Below the pieces are notes generated by a model that was not told the DNA's origin, searched no databases, and was given only the letters and a program-made list of their open reading frames with translations. From a virus, in the IMG/VR virus record IMGVR_UViG_3300032164_000030, positions 1 through 39,320 of that record: a stretch of DNA of 39,320 bases; one strand, written 5' to 3'. The translations under genes were made by a program, and so were the position numbers. Position 1 is the first letter of the stretch. Each line of letters starts with the position of its first letter. This document shows positions 34,487-39,320 of this stretch, one piece after another.

Positions 34487-35263
34487 TTATTCCACTAATT
34501 TAATTGTCCAAAAATCGGATGATAAATTAGAATTACTTAAATATGTGGCTGGCATAAAACAATACCCACTTCTACCCCAACCAGACCCCCACGAATTACG
34601 AACAATGAAATAATTAGAAGGACAACCTAAAATAGTATATTCGGTATTATTGTAACCTACAACCATAACCGCATGTCCACCTAGTAGTTTTTCTTTTGTG
34701 TTGGGCATCTTTACGATTCCATTATTACCAACTTTCATGAAACTATCATAAACGGCGAATCCAAATACAAATGGAAAACCCTCACTCAAACAGAGTTTCA
34801 TATCTTCTTCAGCTTCAATCCTGAAATATGATACTGCGGGATGAGCTTTAGCGTGATCGTATGCTTTTTGTGGTGGAGCTTTTTTAAATCTCGAAATCAC
34901 ATAAGGCCAATCGCCATTTGGACAAACACCAGATTGGTTAACAGTTTTAATTCCATCTCGCAGATATGCCCCAGCATCAACATTAACCGTACCTTCTAAT
35001 ACTCTTTCATTATAATATATGAATAGTTGGGATGGAGTAAATTGTTCTGCCAATTTTTGTTTCGTTTGATCGAATTGTATTACTCCAGCAATTGCTTGTG
35101 CTGTACATGATCCAAGATTGCCTTGGTTATATACTGGAGGACACACAGATCTTAAGTCTACATTAGGTTTAGGTGGTGCCACAACACCGAACAACCTTGT
35201 TATTGGGAAATCTCGTTGGTCGGGAATATCTGGAATCCAACCAAACTTACGTTGAATAGTCAT
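34487..35263 (-). CDS. Papain-like (C1A) cysteine protease, 258 aa
   Basis: ATG at 35263 with AAAGGA upstream; a longer start at 35332 lacks a site. VDLRSVCPPVYNQGNLGSC carries the oxyanion Gln and catalytic Cys (NQGNLGSCTAQA), KLLGGHAVMVVGYN the His, and FIVRNSWGSGWGRSGYCFMP the Asn. No long propeptide and no signal peptide, but a short N-terminal region FGWIPDIPDQRDFPITRLFG as in bacterial and giant-virus C1A enzymes. Substrate unknown. Confidence 0.85.
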   Translation of the reverse strand: MTIQRKFGWIPDIPDQRDFPITRLFGVVAPPKPNVDLRSVCPPVYNQGNLGSCTAQAIAGVIQFDQTKQKLAEQFTPSQLFIYYNERVLEGTVNVDAGAYLRDGIKTVNQSGVCPNGDWPYVISRFKKAPPQKAYDHAKAHPAVSYFRIEAEEDMKLCLSEGFPFVFGFAVYDSFMKVGNNGIVKMPNTKEKLLGGHAVMVVGYNNTEYTILGCPSNYFIVRNSWGSGWGRSGYCFMPATYLSNSNLSSDFWTIKLVE

Positions 35264-35347
35264 CTTTTTAAATCCTTTCGGTGATTTTTCTTGTGATCGA
35301 ATCGTATCAATCCGGCAATTATTCATGGACATCTGGGATGATTAATT

Positions 35348-35572
35348 TCATTGCTCCAACTTCACCCAAGGATGTAATATTTTACTAAAGAACTGCACAT
35401 TTCGAAGAGTAGCAAGTTTACCATACAAATCTATTATCTTCCTCAAATCTGAAAGATGGTCGGATTCACTCTCACCGCGATAATAACCTTCGGAGTTTTT
35501 GGTTTGATAATACCCAAAATTGTCCACATCGGTGTTGATTTCAAAAATTACACGATACCTCATTTTTCTCAT
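35348..35572 (-). CDS. Hypothetical protein, 74 aa
   Basis: Beta-strand opening (MRYRVIFEINTDVDNFGYY), then an acidic/helical part (SESDHLSDLRKIIDLYGKL). A second ATG three codons in is also possible. Between the protease and gene 35601; function unknown. Confidence 0.55.
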   Translation of the reverse strand: MRKMRYRVIFEINTDVDNFGYYQTKNSEGYYRGESESDHLSDLRKIIDLYGKLATLRNVQFFSKILHPWVKLEQ

Positions 35573-35600
35573 TTGGCATTATTCCTATTCATATTCATAT

Positions 35601-35936
35601 TTAAAATTCTCTAATAATCTTATTGGATCTTGTTCGGTCTTTTACTGGTTTATTTTCTTTTAAATATATTTTAAGAGCATCTAAACACCAAGCATATTTA
35701 AACGAATCTTGAGCATTATGCCATCCACTTTCGGTTAGTATTTGTTTAGGTGAATCGAAATATCCTTTGCCATTCATCTCACGGGCCATTAGTCGAGCTT
35801 TATTTTCTATTTCTAAAAATAATTCTTTATGGCTTTGTTTTATGTGTTTGTATGCCCAATCCATAACATCAAATTTATTATCAAATTCTTTCCGTTTATC
35901 GCAACACTCAACAACTATAACTGTTTTAATTTGCAT
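35601..35936 (-). CDS. Hypothetical protein, 111 aa
   Basis: GGAGG precedes ATG 35936, just past the stop of the phosphatase gene. MQIKTVIVVECCDKRKEFDN, then helical charged parts (ELFLEIENKARLMAREMNGK, ALKIYLKENKPVKDRTRS). No signature recognised. Confidence 0.6.
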   Translation of the reverse strand: MQIKTVIVVECCDKRKEFDNKFDVMDWAYKHIKQSHKELFLEIENKARLMAREMNGKGYFDSPKQILTESGWHNAQDSFKYAWCLDALKIYLKENKPVKDRTRSNKIIREF

Positions 35937-35938
35937 TG

Positions 35939-36679
35939 TCAAACCTCCAAAACTTCATAAGTTCCATCATCGGTAGGTATTTCACTCTTATGGAATAGTA
36001 TAACATTTTTCAATCGTGTATCCAAATTGATATTAAAAGATTCAACTTCATCAAATTCATTATTTAATATATTAGTCTTTACGGAATCCGAAATCGTATG
36101 ACCTACTATTTGATTTGTACCTCTGATTGGTTCAAATTCGCGGTTCCAATCTAACCACGTAATTCCTCCATACCTTTGAAATCCACCACGAGCATGACCG
36201 GTTCTAAGAATTGCTGGACATATTCCAGCATGGAGATCATTTCTCCATTCATTATTTTTTTCTGGGTCTTTTAAGTATTCAATACCGGTTACAGCGTTCA
36301 AAAAATAAGGATGAATACCAGCATGAGTACATACCCACGTATCGTTAATCCAATGAATGAACTTCATTTTATCCCAATCTTCTTTTTTGAGAGTACTTAA
36401 TATTTGAGATTCAGAGCTAAAATTAAAACCACTACACTTCAACGCAGTATTTTCTGGAAATGCGTATTGTAGATCGTGGTTTCCAAATAACACCGTATTT
36501 TTAGGATCATGAAGAATGGACGTTTTTAATAAAATAGCTATTTCTTTAGTATTTCTAGGACCAAATTTATCGAAATAATCTCCTAGAAAGATTTTAGGAT
36601 ATTTTTTAAAATCATCTAAAATTTTGGCAAGTTTATCAACTTGTTCGTGGACATCGGGAATTATTAATATATCTTTCAT
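35939..36679 (-). CDS. Metallophosphoesterase (Ser/Thr phosphatase-like), 246 aa
   Basis: All core motifs are present: LIIPDVHEQ (DxH), FLGDYFDKFGPR (GDxxD), VLFGNHDLQ (GNHD), CTHAGIHP and IVGHTISD (GH). These bind two metal ions in the lambda-phosphatase-like family. The real start is ATG 36679: the upstream GTG in frame is part of the promoter. In phages such enzymes remove phosphate from proteins or nucleotides; the target is unknown. Confidence 0.85.
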   Translation of the reverse strand: MKDILIIPDVHEQVDKLAKILDDFKKYPKIFLGDYFDKFGPRNTKEIAILLKTSILHDPKNTVLFGNHDLQYAFPENTALKCSGFNFSSESQILSTLKKEDWDKMKFIHWINDTWVCTHAGIHPYFLNAVTGIEYLKDPEKNNEWRNDLHAGICPAILRTGHARGGFQRYGGITWLDWNREFEPIRGTNQIVGHTISDSVKTNILNNEFDEVESFNINLDTRLKNVILFHKSEIPTDDGTYEVLEV

Positions 36680-36685
36680 ACTACT

Positions 36686-36714
36686 ATTATAACACACAAC
36701 ATATCATTATGCAA
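36686..36714 (-). promoter_or_regulatory. Sigma70-like promoter, leaderless type
   Basis: On the minus strand TTGCAT (36709-36714), 17 bases, TATAAT (36686-36691) with an extended TGT-TATAAT. Its start would be at the ATG of the phosphatase (36679). It shares GTTGTGTGTTAT with the promoter at 36988-37016. Confidence 0.65.
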
Positions 36715-36721
36715 ATGAAAA

Positions 36722-36755
36722 GAGAGGGTCCTCAAAAAATCTTGAGGGCCCTCTC
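36722..36755 (-). terminator. Rho-independent terminator
   Basis: GAGAGGG and CCTCAA pair with TTGAGG and CCCTCTC, 13 bp with one mismatch and a 6-base loop, followed on the minus strand by TTTTC. It ends the 36787 transcript before the phosphatase promoter. Confidence 0.75.
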
Positions 36756-36786
36756 AATTCATCGACTAGGAAGATCGATTTAATAT

Positions 36787-36936
36787 CTACTCAACAAAAC
36801 AGGGGCAATCACAATTCTCTACCAAACAGTTTGGAGTATCTGAAGTATACTCATGATACGATGCTGGATGACCACACATAGAACACTCGGCATTCGGGTT
36901 GTCGATAATATAATCACTTACGCTTTTAATAGGCAT
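36787..36936 (-). CDS. Small Cys/His-rich phage protein, 49 aa
   Basis: CSMCGHPASYHEYTSDTPNC then LVENCDCPCFVE: CxxCGH...H...C...CxCxxF is a recurring pattern of small phage zinc proteins. It has its own promoter (36988-37016) and terminator, so it is a monocistronic unit. Confidence 0.65.
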   Translation of the reverse strand: MPIKSVSDYIIDNPNAECSMCGHPASYHEYTSDTPNCLVENCDCPCFVE

Positions 36937-36987
36937 GTTCTAAAATTCTCTTTTCTTGTTACGAGTAATATTTGACTTCATATGTAT

Positions 36988-37016
36988 ATGATAACACACA
37001 ACTTACAGGGTAGCAA
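36988..37016 (-). promoter_or_regulatory. Sigma70-like promoter for gene 36787
   Basis: TTGCTA (37011-37016), 17 bases, TATCAT (36988-36993). The sequence between shares GTTGTGTGTTAT with the next promoter downstream. Leader of about 45 bases. Confidence 0.55.
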
Positions 37017-37033
37017 GCGGGTCTCAAATTATT

Positions 37034-37387
37034 TTAAACCGAAATAAGATCAGTTTTTCCTAATTTTTTATATTTCTTGATAGTATCTTCGGTACCACCA
37101 GTTCTATCCGAAGCAACGCAGGCAATTAACGTATCAGCAGCTTCAGCTATAAGCCCGTTACGTTTAAATCCCGCTGCTTTACCATATTTTTTCCATTCGG
37201 CTGGAAATAATAAAATTGGTACATTTAAACCATAAGCAATGTGTTCAGCAAAAAGATCTCCGCCTTCTGGACAATGTCCAGATACTATAGTGTCACCTTC
37301 TTTATACACTTTTAAAAATGCTGCCAATATTTTATCATAATCTTCAATGGTAGTTCTGCGCCTTGATCCAATTATTCCTATAGTCAT
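37034..37387 (-). CDS. SLOG/YspA-type nucleotide-binding Rossmann protein, 117 aa
   Basis: ATG at 37387 has AAAGGAT upstream; the longer frame reads back through the tRNA-like elements and is not real. TIGIIGSRRRTTIEDYDKI, TIVSGHCPEGGDLFAEHIAY, then GKAAGFKRNGLIAEAADTLI and TGGTEDTIKKYKKLG match the SLOG superfamily (DUF2493/YspA). These bind nucleotides or NAD-like ligands, and phage members may sense or alter signalling nucleotides. The ligand here is unknown. Confidence 0.75.
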   Translation of the reverse strand: MTIGIIGSRRRTTIEDYDKILAAFLKVYKEGDTIVSGHCPEGGDLFAEHIAYGLNVPILLFPAEWKKYGKAAGFKRNGLIAEAADTLIACVASDRTGGTEDTIKKYKKLGKTDLISV

Positions 37388-37399
37388 TATATCCTTTCT

Positions 37400-37483
37400 T
37401 GGTGGAGGATGGGAGGATTTGAACCTCCTTCTGCCCCTATTAGGACCGATGTCGGGCTGAATACCGATCTTCTCTTCATCCCC
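37400..37483 (-). ncRNA. tRNA-like element 1
   Basis: GGGGATG and CATCCTC pair like an acceptor stem, with C-ACCA following. The T-arm is perfect (GGAGG-TTCAAAT-CCTCC). A weak D-arm (GAG...TTC around a GG loop) is possible. But the anticodon region (GCCC...GGGC) has a 17-base loop, not 7. A degenerate tRNA or a tRNA mimic. Confidence 0.5.
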
Positions 37484-37489
37484 ATATAT

Positions 37490-37590
37490 AAGCATGACAT
37501 TATCTGGAATCGAACCAGCTTCTTTAGCCTTGGTGGTAATCACTCACCATTTAGCTATTAAGGAATCCACTCCTACCTAATGTCATGCTT
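37490..37590 (-). ncRNA. tRNA-like element 2 with 13-bp terminal stem
   Basis: AAGCATGACATTA pairs perfectly with TAATGTCATGCTT. Inside are an AGGA...TCCT arm with GG in its loop, a TAGC...GCTA / TGGTG...CACCA arm, and a T-like arm CTGG-TTCGATT-CCAG. No CCA and no seven-base anticodon loop. Confidence 0.5.
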
Positions 37591-37596
37591 AACTTT

Positions 37597-37687
37597 AGCG
37601 CGTCGGTGGGATTCCCAAGTCCCAATCAGGAATGTTTCTTTTCCCAGCATTATTTTCTGGTAAATTCCGATATTTAATTCACGCGCT
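37597..37687 (-). ncRNA. tRNA-like element 3
   Basis: AGCGCGT and ACGCGCT form a 7-bp terminal stem. An AATT...AATT arm with GG in its loop, a CCAG...CTGG arm with a 9-base loop, and a GGGA...TCCC arm follow in tRNA order. It starts 6 bases after the stop of the DUF932 gene. No CCA. Confidence 0.4.
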
Positions 37688-37692
37688 TCAAT

Positions 37693-38826
37693 TTACATTA
37701 CTGCCAAACGTTGAGTATATTCCACAGCGAGTTCTAAAGCTCCCGCTTTCATTTTAACACCATTACCATACATCGCATTTTCTAACCCATTATCCGAAGT
37801 TCGTCCCCGTTGATGGTCAACATAATACGTAACTGCGTTATATGTGTTCCATGCTGTACCTTCGGCCATATCAGCACCGGGTTGATTTGTGATACTATGC
37901 AAAACTTGGCGAGAAGGTAGACTCAAATCTTCCATTTTAATCTTGTACTTTTCCTCATTGAGAATAAAGTCCAACATCAATTTACCTTTTTGTAAAGTAT
38001 TCTCTTGGTCATTACCTTTCTTAAAGCGACGACCATGTTCAAATACCGCTTCCGAATGTTCAAGAACATCTGTCAAAAGATTCGGTTGAAGAAGTTCAAC
38101 CACAAATGCTCGGTTGACCTCATCACTAAAATTCGAACCGCGAAGAATTTCCGCTTTTTGTTTGTATTTCTCAAAGGCATATTTAGCCCGTTCAATAAAT
38201 TCTACAACCTTAGCTCGATCTCCTTCGGTTAATTCTCTCTTATGAACAAACCTCAATCGACCAGCTTCGGCAGTAATAACTGCACCATTCGTACAAATTT
38301 GGCGTTCTGCAATAACATCAAATGTTAGAGGGATACCAGAACAATGCCCCGAACCCATCAAAATTTTCAAATGCGTACTGTCGTCCATTTCTACCTTACC
38401 AGGACCACCATGATCGATACGCTTACGATCTGAAACACCGGGAAAATGAAATTCTCCATCGAGTTTCGCGATAGCAAAAATTCTTTCACCACCGTGAATA
38501 GTACCAGCGGTTTGTAGCTTCATATTACCGATATGAGCTACTTCCCGAAAGATATCCATAATTTCATCATTCTGGATAACTTGATAACCCTTAGTTACAA
38601 TGTCTAAAACCCTAATACCATCCGGTGCAGACTTATCGTGGCGCACCAAAGCTTTCCATTCTTTAGCTATATGATTTGAACTACCCGATTCACGTTTAAT
38701 TGGAATTTCAGGAGCAATCTCTTGAACTTTCCAAGTTAATCCGGAACGTTTAATTGCCTCACCAAGAGATGTGGCATCTGAAATATCATTGCCTAAACCT
38801 CTATATTGTCGATGTTGGTTAAACAT
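37693..38826 (-). CDS. DUF932 (phage/plasmid-like TIGR03299) protein, 377 aa
   Basis: GLGNDISDATSLGEAIKRSG with LTWKVQEIAPEI at the N-terminus, GIRVLDIVTKGYQVIQNDE, then MGSGHCSGIPLTFDVIAERQ and TNGAVITAE follow the family along its usual length. DUF932 proteins are widespread on plasmids and phages, sometimes near DNA repair or anti-restriction genes, but their activity is not settled. Own promoter at 38847-38875, GTGAG ribosome site; tRNA-like elements follow. Confidence 0.85.
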   Translation of the reverse strand: MFNQHRQYRGLGNDISDATSLGEAIKRSGLTWKVQEIAPEIPIKRESGSSNHIAKEWKALVRHDKSAPDGIRVLDIVTKGYQVIQNDEIMDIFREVAHIGNMKLQTAGTIHGGERIFAIAKLDGEFHFPGVSDRKRIDHGGPGKVEMDDSTHLKILMGSGHCSGIPLTFDVIAERQICTNGAVITAEAGRLRFVHKRELTEGDRAKVVEFIERAKYAFEKYKQKAEILRGSNFSDEVNRAFVVELLQPNLLTDVLEHSEAVFEHGRRFKKGNDQENTLQKGKLMLDFILNEEKYKIKMEDLSLPSRQVLHSITNQPGADMAEGTAWNTYNAVTYYVDHQRGRTSDNGLENAMYGNGVKMKAGALELAVEYTQRLAVM

Positions 38827-38846
38827 AAATTTTTCTCACTATCATT

Positions 38847-38875
38847 ATTATACACTATACAAATCAAAAACGCAA
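38847..38875 (-). promoter_or_regulatory. Sigma70-like promoter of the DUF932 gene
   Basis: TTGCGT (38870-38875), 17 bases, TATAAT (38847-38852) on the minus strand, about 20 bases before the ATG. Third promoter of the TTGC-17-TAT group in 2 kb. Confidence 0.65.
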
Positions 38876-38894
38876 CTATTTATTTGGTCCACTT

Positions 38895-39320
38895 TTAATG
38901 TGTAAAATCCCAAATCTTAAATTCCCGTTCTGGGCTCCAAATGCCCCAATCACTATAGACAAACTTTGGAGTCATATCTAAATCTTGTGGTACACAACAC
39001 GGTAAAGCTATAACAGCTTTAATATCACCACCATTGCTAACAATAGTATTCCACGCAAAATTTAAATTGGCGTGTGAGTGAACCGCTACGAGCACAACTT
39101 TTTTACCTTTTAGATCCAAATTAAATTCTTCAATACGTATTGGATGAAAATGTAACCGGTCAATAGATTTCCATTTAGGTATGTCCTTTAATAAAGGATC
39201 AACACTATGACATTCGAACCTAGATCGATATGCAAATGTGGCCGCAGTTCTCGGAGTTCGCCCATCACCTACCGATATTAAAATAGTATCTTTATCGTGA
39301 AGTGGTAAAGAACGATCAAA
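38895..39320 (-). CDS. Rossmann-like protein, C-terminal part (cut by window edge)
   Basis: The frame is open to the right edge, so the N-terminus lies outside; an internal TTG at 39119 is not the real start. TILISVGDGRTPRTAATFAY with ECHSVDPLL, then KKVVLVAVHSHANLNFAWNT resembles a class I methyltransferase-like Rossmann fold in which GDGRTP replaces the usual glycine loop and SVDP is the acidic strand end. The pattern is seen in large phages. Activity unproven. Confidence 0.6.
   Translation of the reverse strand, partial: FDRSLPLHDKDTILISVGDGRTPRTAATFAYRSRFECHSVDPLLKDIPKWKSIDRLHFHPIRIEEFNLDLKGKKVVLVAVHSHANLNFAWNTIVSNGGDIKAVIALPCCVPQDLDMTPKFVYSDWGIWSPEREFKIWDFTH

Noticed and set aside
37388-37543. 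N-terminal extension of the SLOG gene
   Set aside because: The added 52 codons read through the tRNA-like elements 1 and 2. The internal ATG at 37387 has AAAGGAT and begins the domain.

Overview
The window looks like part of the genome of a large tailed phage (myovirus) with a T4-like virion plan. Three neighbouring plus-strand genes match the T4 neck and tail-completion set: a gp13-like neck protein (5002-5739), a gp14-like neck protein (10136-10801) and a gp15-like tail sheath terminator (14932-15792). Collagen-like and LamG-like adhesion proteins, T4-type late-promoter boxes (TATAAATA/CATAAATA/CTAAATA), a GIY-YIG homing endonuclease, four tRNAs, a DUF932 protein and dozens of tiny zinc-binding ORFs all fit a lytic phage. 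No host gene, integrase, rRNA or CRISPR array was seen. The host cannot be named from this sequence.

Layout. 1-11.3 kb (plus): tail-fibre and adhesin genes, including a GC-rich cassette at about 0.58-3.0 kb, then the neck genes, split by a homing endonuclease and two basic proteins whose N-termini look like T4 capsid-targeting peptides. 11.28-14.89 kb (minus): a block of tightly coupled small genes. 14.93-15.79 kb (plus): gp15, with a collagen-like insert. 15.83-32.27 kb (minus): about 50 short genes, three clear tRNAs in tandem plus one more, and a dense set of structured intergenic elements. 32.27-33.0 kb: a regulatory hub with a leftward sigma70-like promoter, a palindrome at its start site, A-tract repeats and a rightward late-type promoter. 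33.0-34.1 kb (plus): a lysis-like group (secreted lysozyme-like protein, holin-like protein, small conserved protein). 34.49-39.32 kb (minus): papain-like protease, metallophosphatase, SLOG-family protein, three tRNA-like elements, DUF932 protein and a Rossmann-like protein cut by the window edge.

The most unusual feature is the organisation of the 18-32 kb minus-strand block. Between genes there is a recurring order: stop codon, sometimes a short GC-rich hairpin, then a long hairpin, then the Shine-Dalgarno sequence and the next gene. Several hairpins are near-identical copies, and others share architecture but not sequence. This culminates in a gene-free 1.07 kb stretch (30611-31678) made almost wholly of long inverted repeats. 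It suggests an RNA-level control or processing layer, not ordinary terminators.

Three minus-strand genes appear broken by one-base homopolymer changes (18.4, 22.5 and 25.2 kb). These could be sequencing errors, and the reads should be checked before any biology is read into them.
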